From Viola odorata (lineage: Eukaryota; Streptophyta; Magnoliopsida; Malpighiales; Violaceae): 64,000 bases of DNA. The notes beneath the pieces are model-generated. The model was not told the DNA's origin, searched no databases, and saw only the letters and a list, made by a program, of their open reading frames with translations. The position numbers were made by a program, and so were the translations under genes. The stretch spans positions 82,156,781 to 82,220,780 of the forward strand of contig OY829538.1 of NCBI GenBank assembly GCA_963691705.1, given 5' to 3'. Shown piece after piece: positions 1-13,900 of this stretch. The first letter of the stretch is position 1, and every line of letters starts with the position of its first letter.

Positions 1-3000
1 GCACAGAGCGGAAAATTCCTGATTCAGTCCGTGCCCAGAACGGTCTACTCCCACATAATAAGATATATGATATAATGCCAATGCTCCACATGTCAGCTTC
101 AACATTGTATGATCGATGGAGGACTTCAGGTGCAACGTAATAAGCACTACCAACAATATCGTTGAGACGTTCGTCTGCATTTGTACAAAAACTAACTGAT
201 TGGATCTGAACTTAAATATGGATATACAAGCCCATCTAGAAGAGGCGCAATGGTTGTCAATTCACAGATAACTGAGTCAAATTATTCCACTTATATACTT
301 TAAGCAATGGTTGTCAATGCTGGAAGAACAAATAAATATCTAAGATTCAAACTAAGAGAATACATACTTATATACCAAAATGTCAAAACAATAGAATGCC
401 ATTGAAAAACGAGATCAATATAAGATATAAACAAAAAAGGATGAAACTGCTGCATACTCACAAATTTAACACTCAACACTATTCAACCAATTAATTCAAA
501 AACCTAATTCCACTCAGTTTACGATACCTTCCAAGCAATACAAAATCAGCTGACTGCAATTGGAAGTTTCAGAATCAAGTACAGTTTTCAAGAGGCAAGC
601 TAAACTTTCTTCATTAAGAAGAAAATGATGTTATCAGTGTAGAAGCTGCAATGCTATAGGTTCTTGTATATGATTGGAGCTGTGAATATTTAGTTACTTT
701 AAGCAATCTCTGATGCACATATTTTCAATAGCTTTCAACAACAAAACTACAATAGCCCTTTCAACAATGATGATGATCATTTACAGCTCAGCTCAAGTTT
801 AGGGGAAAAAAGAATACAATGGTCATTAGCTTTTTTTGCCACATTCCTTGATCTTCCTAAAGTTAAGGGTCTATAAAAACTAGATGGGTGGTGTTATTCT
901 CACACCCTAAATTATTATTCCCACACTTTTTTCTAAGGAATTTACTAAACTAGTCAGTTAAGTATTAAAAATTATATTTGTCATATAATATAAGAATTAA
1001 GAAGGACTATTGTAGTAAATTCTCAGGAAAAGTTTTGGGAATAACGATTTGGGGTGAGGGAATAATAACACCGTATGCTTTCTTATCTCTTTTTGGTATT
1101 GTTTGAGAAGAGTTGACACTTTTCTCTTCCTCTCTATTTTTTTAATTTTAAGGAAGCAATCCCAAGTTTGAACTAGTTCCACCACACTAAATTAGGACTA
1201 GGACACATATCTTATTCCGAAGGCAGCCAAGTGAAACATAAAAACACAAAAGAGAAGGTAAAGCAGAACCGCGTAACATAAAAATATAACTAGGTCAAAA
1301 AAAGAGAGGCAACAATATAGCCATTAGGCCGTAAATAAGTTTATAGATGAAGTAGTACCTGGTCTGACAAAATCAGAAAGACCGAAATCAATAATCTTCA
1401 ACATAGCACCCTCATCTCTTGTGACGAAAAGAAAATTCTGCCAAGTAGTCATAAACATGGTAAAAGATGGAGTAGTCGTAGGCATGTAGTACAACTTATA
1501 AGGACAAGACAGATTCTTTGTCTATGTGTCTTTAAGTAAAAAAATCTCACTTTACTTTTAAGATGTGTTTTATCCGTCTTAAGAGTAAAGTAATTATATA
1601 ATGCCATCACGACTGGAAATTAATGCTCACTAATCTTAAGTTTTATTTTGCATCTTTTATTACTATTGTGCCTTTCCCAATTACTTTTAGTTCTATGTTT
1701 AGAATCCCTATCCAACTCCTATTTGGATGTCAAAGAGTTTATATCGAAGTGCATAATTGCTTTCTATCAATATCAGGTTTTCAGAATATCACTTCTATGC
1801 TTTTTGGTTGTGTTAGGCAATCACAACTGCAGATTTTCAGAATCCCTGGGTATTATTCCTCACTAAACCAAACCACCTTATTATCAACCAAAAAAGAGCA
1901 AACCATTTAAAACAGACAAATCCAGGATAGCTACAAGCTGCCAAATGTATGCAGGGCAAACCCTTATCCAAAGAATTTGACAAAGTGACAAGTTGAAGAT
2001 CAAAGACTCCCGGTGTGAGAAAAAAGGTTTTAGGACGGAAACAAGCTTTATTGAGCTCCAACTTTCCATAGGGAAGGCTCTATACAAGAACCAAGTTGAT
2101 CAAATCTCCAATCAGCTTCTCCTATAGAGAGAAAATGCAAAGTTGCCCGAAACCAATAAGTTGTCCAACTGCTGACTCAAGGACGTGTACAAGCTAACCA
2201 TCAATACAGCTGGTGATATTACCTAGAAAGTTAAAGTAGACATCCCAAATTTTAAAAGTAACATAAATCCCACATCTTTAGATTGGAACAACTCTATTGA
2301 ACCCTACTTTGAATGGTATGATATGGATGAGTGTAAAAGTTTGCGAAGTTTATAGTCATACGTATGTGCAACAAGCTTTGGCTTTGATGAAGTGCTTTGG
2401 CGTCATTTAAATGTCACTTTTTATAAGAGGGTCAAATTTAATAGTGTTTTTTAGCCAGAACTCATATCACTTATTCACGGTCAAATAAAAACGACTTTTC
2501 AAATCTATGAACAAAAAAATGAAATTCAAATCAACCTATGAACTATTGTATAATTCTTGAGCAAATTTCATCCTATCTGCATCAGATCCTGACCCCAAAT
2601 ATCATCCTGAAAACACCAAAAACCCTTCAAAAAAGATCTGTCCACTATACCTACTAGGCTGTCCAACATGACACATCTTTAGCTTTACAGTTGCATCAAA
2701 TGTCAAAGTAGAATGTAATTTGTGTTTATATTTCCATACCTCGGGCTTCAGATCACGGTGAATAACACCTTGAAGATGGCAATAGCCAACCACACTCAAA
2801 ATTTGCACAACTACATTTTTAGCGTCTTCCTCGTTATATCTTCCACCTCTACAATGAAGACATGATGAACATTATCAAACACAAAATTTGAGAAACTATA
2901 AAGAACCTCATTATGACATAATATATTATCTGTTTCTTGTGGTGTAGGTATGGAGGTGTGTTAGAAACCTATTTACCTCGACAAGATTCTATCCAGTAGC

Positions 3001-4211
3001 TCTCCACCTTCACACAACCTGACAGCAATTAAGAATGTGACGTCTAGAGAAAAAAATGTTCAAGTTTAGAGGCGATACTAGACCATGCTTAGATTAAGAT
3101 ACAACTGCCTCCTCGAGAAAGATGGTTTGTAATGAAGAGTTCACTATCACTATTGGGTTCATAAATAAGATCAAGAGAAAATGAAATCCACATACTCCAT
3201 GACTATGTAGACGTTATGGGCATCCTCAAACGCATCATGAAATTTGATCATATGCTTATGCCCAGATAAGGCTTTCATTATTTTTACCTCCCGGCGAACA
3301 TCTTCAATACATATAGCTGTTGTCATCTGGGTAGACAATAATTTAACAAAACGCCTCAGAATTTTATCATTAATATATCTACTTACAAGGTTAAATGACT
3401 ACAAAATTAATAGGGCGACAAAAAGTAAATCATGCTTGGCCATGATTTGAATAGAAAGGTACTGAATCAACTTGGAAAAAATCCCCCCTGCCTACCACCA
3501 ATGACTAAGCAAATATATTTGTAAATAAGCAAATTCCTCACAATGAAAATATCTTTGCTCCCCCATGGGCCATAGCCTAAGAGTGAATGCAAACTCAAAT
3601 TCAGAATGGATTCTAAACTTCATTAAAAACGAAGAGCATTTTCTCTTGCGTACTCATGATAATCCACAATAGTAGTGTTCCATGCAAAAACAAAACTGTG
3701 GAAAGTGAAAACATGTATACAGGGGGGAAGCCAAATGCACCTTAGCTTTGGAAATGATTTTGACAGCAACAGTCTGTCCCCTGAGCTCTCCTTTCCTGCA
3801 CTTGGCCAAACAAGTATGACCAAAATGCCCTCGCCCTACTTCCTTCCCCAACTCATACTTTCCACCAAAATTCGTGGCATACCCAAAACTCTTGTTCAGG
3901 GGCGACACCGTCTCCCCTCCCCCCTCCACTCCTTCTGCGATTGTCTCTCCCTTGGGCGACTTCTCCTTTCCCCTCCGCCTAACTAAGGCCATGATGGGCT
4001 TTGCAGGAGATGGAGGAGGCAACGGCCACCTTGACTTCTTACACGGCGACGGAGACTGCTGGTCCCCGCCGGGAGGTGGACTTGCCGCAGAGGCGTCGGA
4101 CTCGGCGGTGGTGGACCGCAGCGTCTCCATCGTATATGACTGAGCCTCGGTGGTGGGTGGTTCATTCTTGGTAACGGAAGCAGACTCATCTTTGGTGCAG
4201 CAAAGACCCAT
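1..4211 (-). CDS. CDPK-related protein kinase (CRK), 5' part, cut by window edge
   Basis: Serine/threonine kinase of the plant CDPK-related (CRK) family, expected at membranes. Exons on the minus strand: 4211-3741, 3326-3196, 3018-2977, 2848-2740, 1437-1359 and 174 to beyond base 1. The N-terminus MGLCCTK has Gly2 for N-myristoylation and Cys4/Cys5 for palmitoylation, followed by a Ser/Pro-rich variable region of about 110 residues. The ATP loop [10 protein letters not shown], the VAVK lysine, HRDLKPEN and [20 protein letters not shown] (activation loop) are all present. The last visible exon holds the APEVLHRSY region and subdomain IX-X motifs. Phases agree across all five visible introns. 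I chose the ATG at 4211 because it gives the canonical myristoylation start; an in-frame upstream reading exists but is less likely. The C-terminal kinase lobe and degenerate EF hands lie outside the window. Exon 1 is GC-rich compared with its introns. Confidence 0.93.
890..1072. mobile_element. MITE in CRK intron
   Basis: Two arms of about 58 bp (890-948 and 1013-1072) are inverted copies with a few mismatches. Ends read GGTGTTATTCTCACACC and, reversed, GGTGTTATTATTCCCTCACC. It sits in the intron between the exons at 1359-1437 and 1-174. I could not fix a target-site duplication, so the superfamily is open. Confidence 0.7.
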
Positions 4212-5194
4212 GGCTGGGATTGGGATTGGGATTGAGATGGGGAAGTAATACAACTCAAAATCAGATCATAGAGGAGGAGAAACTTGAGTTCCCTGGGTTC
4301 CATCGTAAGGAACATCTTTTTTTCTTTTGTAAAATTTAAATTTTTTTGTAACTTAGCAGAGAGGAGATGATACCAAGGAAAAAGAGGAATCGGTCAGGAC
4401 GGCTTGGTGGGAATTGCTGTAAGATTTGGATGTGGAGATGGACAAAAGGGCGGCGTCTCCATGAATTGTAAAAATAGAGTTTGCTTGGAATGACCAATTT
4501 TTTTCACCGGAGATTGGATTGGTGAGGACGGATTGGTATTGGCTGTTTAGTTCAAGCGAGGAAAAAGACAATTTTAGCTCTGAGCTTTTAAAAGGAGCCC
4601 CAAATTAACTAAAATCAATTTTTAATGAGACAAAGCAATTAACCTGGTAAAGGACAATTCCCGAGTTTTAAGATCGCAATAAATAAAATACTCTCTTTCA
4701 ATTTAATTAAATATCACTTTAATTTTAAATACTCATATTAAAAAAATCGCTCGTACTTTGTCATTCCCAATTAGCATGGACGGTTGTTGGGCCCGGTGGG
4801 CTTTTTATTTTTCGACAAAAAGTACTCTCTCCATAATATCCGAATAACAACTAACGAGAGCTTATAAGATAAAGGAGAGCCACGAACCCAGATTTTGAGG
4901 GACAAAAATCATCAAATCCATGCCCGGTATATTTTCTTCGTCTTTGAAACATTTTCAAAATCTAAGCTTATGGCGGCCCCACCCATCCTCACTCATAAAA
5001 GAAATACTACTATATATTAAAAAGATATTTTAATGGTTAATCGACAGACACTCCTCGTCACTCTTCAGTCCCCACTCCAAGCCACGCGTCTGCGACGTTC
5101 TCCTGCTCATTTTTAATTTATCTTGATGCAATTCCAATCCTATCCCATCCAATCCAATCCAGTTCATAGATAGTAGCTCCTTTCGCATGCGCTT
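4212..5194. promoter_or_regulatory. Shared divergent promoter region of CRK and STR14
   Basis: The 983 bp between the two divergent start codons must hold both 5' leaders and promoters. Near the middle, TGGGCCC (4788-4794) and TGGGCT (4797-4802) match the plant site II element (TGGGCC/T) bound by TCP factors. The first is part of a GGGCCC palindrome and so reads in both directions. A TATA-like stretch, TATATATTAAAAAG, lies at about 5011, about 180 bp before the STR14 start codon. Start sites are inferred, not shown. Confidence 0.5.
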
Positions 5195-7397
5195 ATGGCT
5201 CTACTTCCCTCCATCAACGCACGCTCTTCTTCTTTGCATCCTCTTAATTCTCAGTCTTCGCCCTTACTTTGCTCTTCCAAGACTACCCATGCCATACCTT
5301 TCTGCAGCGTGAAATCGAGAGCCAGATCTTGCTACCGGTCGCAGACAGTTTCAAGAGGCCTAAAACTCCTAAACGCAGCAACTAAACCTGCCAAATCACC
5401 AGGTAACTTCCTGCCTCTACCTTGGGTTCAGTTCTTAACTTCTAATTGATGAGGCCATTTCTTTACGTTGATGACAATTTTGAATAATAATCATAATAAA
5501 AAGACTACTGATCGAAAAATTAACATTCATTTGGAGGGAGTAGCTGAAGAAGAGTGGAAGGTTAAGAGAGAAGTTCTTCTCAAGAAAAAGGTATGCATGT
5601 ATGTATATATACGTACGAACATTGTAGCTGTTAGCTAGGAGTACATACCAACATTCTAGTTTTGTGGTACATTAGACATCCCTGGTTTAATTTTCAGGTA
5701 AGGAGCGTCGATGTGAAGGAAGCTCTGCGGCTTCAGAAAGAAAATAATTTTGTAATTCTTGATGTGCGCCCAGAAGCTGAATTTAAAGAGGTCAGTTTTC
5801 CATTCTTGAGAAAATTCTTCATGTGCGCGCCCAAAAAATAGTCGAGGAGTTGTTCTGCATGCCATTTCAAGCTCTGCCGACATTAAGGACCACTAGTCAC
5901 AATTGATATATCTAGCTTGCAAACTGCTTCAGCTCATTCTTAAGTCTTTTACTTGCAGTCATCATCATCATTGACATCTCTAAAGGATGGAAAAAATAAT
6001 CAGATTTAAAACCCAATTGGAAAGTTGTTTTTGCCCAGTGTAATTTATTTGATGTCATTTTTTTTAATATATGTAGGTTTGAAATTTTTGTAGAAAGGAA
6101 GAAAAAAATAAAGAGAAAATCAAAGTGTACCGTGTTAATGTATGGGAGTGTGAAATTTGCATACATAATTGGTTTAGAGGTCTTGTTAATTCTTGGTGTA
6201 TATATCTACTGTTATCAGGCCGGTGATGAATTCCTTCTTTTCTCTTTTCATTTTTGTTTGTCTTTTCAGGCTCATCCCCCAGGTGCTATAAATGTCCAAG
6301 TGTACAGGCTGATAAAGGAATGGACAGCGTGGGACATTGCGAGACGTGCTGCCTTTGCATTCTTTGGCATCTTCGCTGGCACAGAAGAGAACCCTGAGTT
6401 CATCCAAAGTATGATTCATCACACCATTCTCTTCTACTTTGTTGCAAAATATTCCTGTAACTTCTTATTATTAGTTTTGTTTTTTTAGAATAGTTAGTAA
6501 GTCGTTTATGTAAGTAATAGTTTAGTTATGCACATGTGCTATCAGCGGTGGAATCAAGAATAGATAAGAATGCAAAGGTGATAGTTGCTTGCTCAGCTGG
6601 CGGCACAATGAAGCCATCCCAAAATCTCCCTGAAGGTCAACAGTCAAGGTCTTCCCACTTCCCTTACTTTCCCACCAAAACCATTCTGTGTGTGTATCAT
6701 TTTACCAGTTATAAAATGCCATATATCTCCTGAGATATATTTAGTTAAAAGTATGTTTTGAAAACGGATGTTATTGCAAGCAAATTTCAGCGCATGTAAT
6801 CAAAATAGAAGGAAAAGAAGAAAATTGTGTTATGAAAAAGAATGACTCATTGCCTCCTTCATAATTGCACCATTTTCCATTTTGCATGCTGTGATCTTCG
6901 TACCCACAACAGTCCTCTATAGCTTCAACATTCTCTCTCCTCTGCTGTGTTGTTTAACTGATGGGGCAAAACGGGATCTGTTCTTTGCAGCAGTACTGCC
7001 AGGTGCAGAGACATGGTTTCTTCCTTTTTCTTTTTACTTTGTATTGAAATAGAGTTCTAGAATTAGAGAGCCAAATGATGCTCGGCAAACATGCATGAAT
7101 AGGTACTGGCCCAATTGAAATGGTGCTCATCAACAAATTAGGTCTATCTGTTTCTTCATCCGCTGTTCATTTTTTTCTTCTTCCTTTTTTAGTTTGTTTG
7201 TAATTGTTTTTAATTAGTTGCGTGCTTGAGAACCAGTTAAGAAGTTGGAATTTGCTTTTGCTATTTCCTGCAGATCACTGATAGCAGCGTACCTGTTAGT
7301 CCTCAATGGTTACACGAATGTTTTCCACTTAGAAGGAGGCCTCTATAAGTGGTTCAAAGAGGATCTGCCTGCAGTGTCTGAGGATGATGCCACATGA
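5195..7397 (+). CDS. STR14: Rhodanese-like domain protein, chloroplast (STR14-like)
   Basis: Single-rhodanese-domain protein like Arabidopsis STR14 (At4g27700). Exons: 5195-5402, 5544-5590, 5698-5790, 6270-6408, 6546-6648, 7274-7397; 714 bp, 237 aa, all GT-AG with consistent phases. The first 65 or so residues are Ser/Arg-rich with almost no acidic residues, typical of a chloroplast transit peptide. The rhodanese fold begins at VRSVDVKEALRLQKENNFVI, then LDVRPEAEFKEAHPPGA, a WTAWDIARR segment, and the active-site loop VIVACSAGGTMKP with the candidate catalytic Cys, then SLIAAYLLVLNGYTNVFHLE. The loop is longer than in bacterial sulfurtransferases, as is usual for this subfamily. The substrate is unknown; sulfur transfer is inferred from the family. 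The gene is divergent from CRK and convergent with the ATX gene. Confidence 0.93.
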
Positions 7398-7996
7398 ATG
7401 TATATCAAAGTTGGTGAGAATCAAGTTTTGACCCCATGGAAGTATTGTAATTTGTATGGTTGCTCACTTTAATGTATAGATGGATAACATGGGTTTCCTT
7501 GTGATCTTACGACTGATGACTGGGCTCACTGCACTTGTTGTCAGTCTATTAAAAGTTTTTGCAGAACACTGTTTTGCATCATCATAAAACTAAAACTAGT
7601 TGTATGATATGCAAGAGAGTGCATTCAAAGTGTTTAGTGTGTGTATGTGTAGCACACTTCACGTGGAGCTGGTGCATCATGGTTGTCACTTAACCATGTC
7701 TGTATGGCAGGTCAAGCGTGAACATTAGAGAAGAAAAGGAAAGGGATTGACCAAAACTATAAGACAGCAGCACATCAACAGATTCATACGAGTGCCTGAA
7801 CCTGTGAACCAAACAGCCTGCAAACTTGTGGCTTTTATTAAGATGACTGTCATAAACGGGAAGAAAACAAAAAAATTACCCCTTTTTTTTTCTTTTTGGG
7901 AAAAAATTACAAAATCCTGTGACTGTGATATCCCCTGAGCAAGGGATCGAGGGTTAGTGCTCCTTGCGGAGAAACAATGAATTTATTGTATGTATC
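7398..7996. other. Convergent intergenic region, no gene seen
   Basis: About 600 bp between the stop codons of STR14 (plus) and the ATX-like gene (minus). It must hold both 3' UTRs and polyadenylation sites. No coding or repeat structure was recognised. Confidence 0.6.
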
Positions 7997-10900
7997 CTAA
8001 TTCATGAATTTCCGGCAGTTCGGAGCTTTACACAAACAGGGAACTTTGAATTCATCAGGTTCATCAGGATCAAACAAGTAATCATACCTACAATGGACAA
8101 AAAAGGGAAGTTAATGGAAAATTAAGAAATACAAGGTGTGCGCCACTTTGCAGTATACACACACATATAGACTGACATGTATACGCGCGCACACATATTC
8201 AATAAAAGAGAGAGACTTACGTTAACTCATCACCAGCAGCTACATTAGTCTTAGCAATAAGGACAATACGACTTTCATCATCACCCACACTCATTATTCT
8301 TGCATAGCAATTGGGCATGCACTGTAAAGAACAAATAAGGGTATGGTGAGAGAAAAAAAAAATGACATCCATCATTTAGAAACAACATTCAAATTAACCA
8401 GAATGGCAGTGTGGTAACATAGATTAGCATGCAGAATGTAGAGTAATTGAGCAGGCTGCAATTTCCTGTGGCTGGTTCTTTAGGTCATGTACTGAGCCTT
8501 GGATCTTAGTCTTATTGTCATGTTTTGTTGATTTTTTTTTCTTGCTGTTTGTAGTGTCACTTTCTGATTCTATTGTGACACCCTTTGGAGTTGAAGTAAA
8601 ATCAATATTGCCATTATGTAATGTAACAAGATGAACAAACTTTGAAGACTTACCGAATGATTTATTAGACGAGCTATATTTCCTTTATCAGTGGCATCAA
8701 CCACTACCTCTTCACTAATCTTGAAAAGCTGCAAAATCGATATAGGCCATACTTAGCTCTGAAGAATGGAAAATGGAGGAAACATGAAAGGATTTCCCAC
8801 AGTCAAGGTATAAAAAGCTGGGGACAGCAAGATAAAGAAAACTGCTGTTCATTATATACAAAGCTAGCGTCATGTAAAATCCAACCAAGGGGTTCTCAAA
8901 CTAGAGAGAATTTTTGCCATCTGGTACTGAATGAGAACCATCTCAACATCAGAAGAGGAGAAGAAATTAACTCACATAACAATCTTTGCCTTCTAGCCGA
9001 TACCGTGCCTCCCTCAGATCTGCAATACTGCACCGTACCTGTTCACCACGATATTCAAGAACCTGGAGACAAACTCATGCTTGTTACACTATGTATGAAG
9101 AGTTTATATATTAGTTGTCAAACAAGTATAGTTCATTGCCAAGAGGACAGAGAAAATGCTTTTACAGTGGTAAGGATCAAACAAGGTCAACACAGTTACA
9201 AGTACTTCACATATGAAAGGTCTAAACCAACTTGCTTCTCAATGCACATGGACATCATACAGCACTCTAGAAGCTAGGCTAATATATTAGATAGAAAGAC
9301 ATATTTGGTACTTGTACATTAGTTTGTATTAATTTCATACTTGTACTCAGTAATTTATATTAATTCGGTACTTTGTACATATGCCATATACGAACTTTGA
9401 CGCATGAAAAAAGTAGCAAACTACTGAGTACAAGCATGAAATTAACACAAAATAATGCACAGGTATCAAATCAATTCAAAAAATTGAGTACAAGCAAACC
9501 CAGAAGAAAAAAAAGTCCTTTAGCAAAAGTACAGGGGCAATCCATATCTTCCCTTGCAAATCCTGAGCCACTTTCTTTGGTTTCATTTTTCCTCGATCAC
9601 TTTGCTAGTTCATTCTATGAGCAGGATAACTTTCCGAGTTCATACGACATACCATTTCTCCTTCTTGAATGTTTCTTCGTGCAAAGAGACCCCATCCATG
9701 TATTCCAGATCTACCAAAGCAAACCCGGTCATTTTCAGTCCTCTGTAATTACAATTGTGCCCAAGGTTAGTTAGAAGGAAAATGTTGGAAGTATTCTGAA
9801 AAGGGGGGAAATGATAACTTGCCTGTAGGTCATAAAGCCTTTCCCTAAATGAAGAAAAACTTCCAGGCTCCTCAACCACACGCTGGAGAAAGAGATCATA
9901 TACATTGCACTTGGGATGATTCCTCTTCATTTTTAAAACAAGAGGATGAAAAAATAACCCAGATGATACATGAAGAATAAGAAATTATACCCTAAATGTG
10001 TTTAGACTTTGAATTGTCACTAAAGGGTGATGACAAGGTCTTGTTAATCGGTGGGCAGTGGCTTCTTCTTCCGTTCTCTAGCAAAACAAAAGATCATGCC
10101 AAGTAAAAGTTTGATCTCAGTATATGGGTAATGATTTAGCAAAAAGCATAAAAATATGTTTTTTCATAAATGATAAACCAACTCTTGATGATGAACGTAC
10201 GCTGCAAATCCATTTCACTTAACTAGATAAGAATAAAAGAAAAGTTAAAAGAAAAATTGCTCTCCTTTCTTTAGTTCTTAAAAATGAAGTAGCTATAGAA
10301 CCCCAAAATTCAAGCGAAGGGGATTCTTGGACCAGAACACTATCACCCCCCAATTTTTTCTTCCCAGAGGAGGAGAAAAAACATATACAGACTGAACCAC
10401 ATCCATAAATATCAAACTAATATATAGTTAAAAATTATTATACACGTACCTTTTTGTTGTTGTGTACTCTTTTAAACACCCGACACCTTGCAGCAGAGAG
10501 TGGCTCAAATGAAATATTCTCTTCTGCTGACACCTCTTCTATCTTAATTCTGCTCGATGAAATTAGCCGAGTCCCAGCCCTCTTACTATTTTGAATAAGC
10601 TTTTTGGCAGAAAAAACACCCAAGGGAGTCTGAATTATCAAAACTGTATCTGGATTTGGAGCCCTGCAGTAAAAAAACCACGACGACACGTAGCATTAGC
10701 TTCACAGATTGTATTTGTGAAGCCAATGTTTAAATGACTCTCAAGGAATGAAAAATAGTTTTTCACTGAAGACAATTACCGGTGATATGCACAATATGAA
10801 ACCATTTTTGTTGTCTGTCTCCCATTTTTCTCCAAGCAATGCAACTGCAATTGAGACAGGACAGATAAATGCAAGCAAATATCAGCAAAGGAATTTACAA

Positions 10901-13900
10901 AGTGATACATGCAAAAATAACAAGCCTAAAAGATATGCAGGAAATAATCAGCGTGTCATTTCGAGGTCATAAATAGCATATTAGCACTTCAATGGTAATT
11001 ACCTGGTAAATTACTAGAAGGAATTAGGAAACTTCCTACTTATGTTACCTAGCAATACTTATACTTCTACATAGTTACTCATCAAGATTTAAAATCATAA
11101 TAGTAGCTTCTGATAGTCTGTATTTTTGTATTTACCATAGGAAGAAGTTATTTATATTAGTTCCTGCATTTGCTCCACGTGTCAGGAAATGTCCCTCATC
11201 TATATTTTGGTCGAATTGACACATTTGTTCAGATGATCTACATGACCTATTTTGATTAATATGCTTTGTTACCTGTTTGGATCAGATAATGAGGTCTTAA
11301 CATTTTAATATTTCATGTGGAACAAAGAACTAGTAAAAAAAATAACATGGAGCCCATATGCACATCTTTTATCTTCTAAATGACTTTAGGATGCCATTGT
11401 CAGAAAATTAAAGGCTCCATTATTTAAGCACAAGCATGTCCCAGCTCAGTTTAGCAAATTTAGGCTTACGCTGATCAATCAAACAAACATAAGGGTCAAT
11501 TTGACCAACATATAAATGGAGGGGCGTAACTGAACATTTGATCTACATGCAAGGACTAATATATAGCCTTTCCTAATCATAATATGTCAATTCATGTGTA
11601 TTTGGGTTCATTGCATAGTTGTTACTTGGATAATTTATTAATCAATGACATCAAGCATTATTATCCTAAGAACACCTGGTTCATGGAACCATCAATGTAA
11701 CCTAAACTATTACAATGTTATATGACACTATGTGTTGACAAATTATTACGAGGTTTCCCTAGCAACGAAATAGAAAATGAGCTGCGAATGATTACTAGAC
11801 GAATAGGAAAAGAAACTAGTTTAAGAGTTATGGTTGGAAGTGAGATAACTGCAGACTCGATATGGATGGAAAAGTAAGGCACCACACAAGGGAACTAGGA
11901 AATTTCTTGTTTACTAGTACTTCCTTGTACTAAATTTCGAGAGGGTAACAAATCATGTCAAGATAAGCAAGCAATATCAAGAATAACAATTGATAACTAA
12001 CCTCCATGCGGTACCCAGCCCTTGAAGCACACATCGCATGATAATAAGTGGAGCATTTGCAGCATTGAGTGCATGAGCCATGGATTTGCTTACAAATAAC
12101 ACAAATCTGTAGTTCATGTAACCAATCACATTCAAATGATATCAGATCCATGGTTCTATTATAAAAAGAAATCAGATCCACAGTACAATGTCCTGTAACA
12201 TTATAGGCTGCATAAAAGTAAACGCAGTGTTCCACCATTTCTCCCTTTCTCTTTCATTCTTATTCTTGGTCATTTTCTTTTTTTACACATTCACCACACA
12301 CAATCACACTTGAACACTTAGATTGCAAGCAACCAAAATATTTCGAGAGGGTATCAAGCATGTAAATGTACCCACAATGTGATTTGGAAAAATTTAGAAA
12401 GGTTGTCAAACGTGTAATTTGCCCAAAATTACACACTCAAACAATACGTTCCCAGAAACATAGAAGAGGATTTAAAAAGGAAAAGCCAACTCTCGTTGAA
12501 GCAAAACACCATTTATTGGGTAAATTAGGGCATGCACAAGCCATTCATGCATCTATAAGGAGAAAACAGGTCAAAACCAGAAACAAAAAGCAAGGAATAC
12601 ACATGTGAAGATAACACCATCAAAGCCACTGTTTTATTGAGTAAATTGAACTGCTGAGCATGAGGTTGTATCTGAAGCAACTCAATTTCAAACCAGACAG
12701 TCATATTGCAGGAATAACAAAAATGAACAGCTACCTTTACAAAAGAATTTGATGGAATGCTCAAAATGCCAAGAGCTGGTTCCATCTTTTCATCACTTGC
12801 AAAGGAGACTTCAGGTTGGAACCATGCGCATGTGACATGAACCCACAATGTCTCAACATCTGTTGGCTTTAAAGCACCACCTATACAAGTTGAACCAAAT
12901 GTATAATGATATTAATGAAATGACATCACGACAAAAACATGGAATTAGAGTAAGGAACTTCTCAGGTCACCAAAAAAACATTATCTTGCATGCTAGTATA
13001 TTGGACAATAATCGCAAGAAAATAAAAACAGTGCCTAGGTACATAAACCACACTTGAGCAGCGGAAGAACAAATAAATATTAAACTGCATAAATTAAACA
13101 ATAGATAAACTAATAAAGGGTTTCAAATTTAATATAGTTTTGAACAACACAGCCAGAAACTATTTTGTCATGGAATCAAATCATCCATCTCTATAGCCAG
13201 AGACAGGAATTTAGGAACACAAAATCACAAACCTTTCACTGGACAAAGGCAACATTCCCGCTTGACATCAGGTGTCTCACAAGCTTTGCAAACCCATGAA
13301 GTGAAATCCCGCACATTTCTTGCACCATAGCATTCTTGATGAACTGCTATCTGACATCTAACAGATTCACTATAAAAATAAATAATTTTACCCAAACCTC
13401 TATAAATATCTCAGAAAAAAGTAGTAGCCAAGCTAAATATAATATACAGACCCATGAAGTGGACCCAGAATAGTTTGGGACTAAGGCTTAGCTGAGTTTG
13501 CTTAGTATGAAACCATGTAAGAAATTGCCAGGAAATTGTATCTGTTTATTCTTTTCTTCACAGCAGATGCATAAACTAGGACACTCCATCTTTTAGAAAC
13601 AATCAGGAATAAATATGTCTGACTAAAGATGAGAGGGCTCAGTTGTGAACAAAGAATAGTTCACCTAAGCATTGTCAATTGCATAATTTAAGACACTACA
13701 TTTTTTTGGAAATAATCAGGAGTAAAAGCATCAGACCAAGGATGAGTGGGCTCAGTTCAGATGTGGACAAGAATAGTTCAACTAAGCACTGCCTTAGCAA
13801 ATGCATGAGTGCAAGCTCTCTATTTTAGGGAGTAGTGTGGGGCTAAAAGGTTTAATTAAGGATGCATCATTGGCGAAATTGAAGTTCATAATACCCAGCA

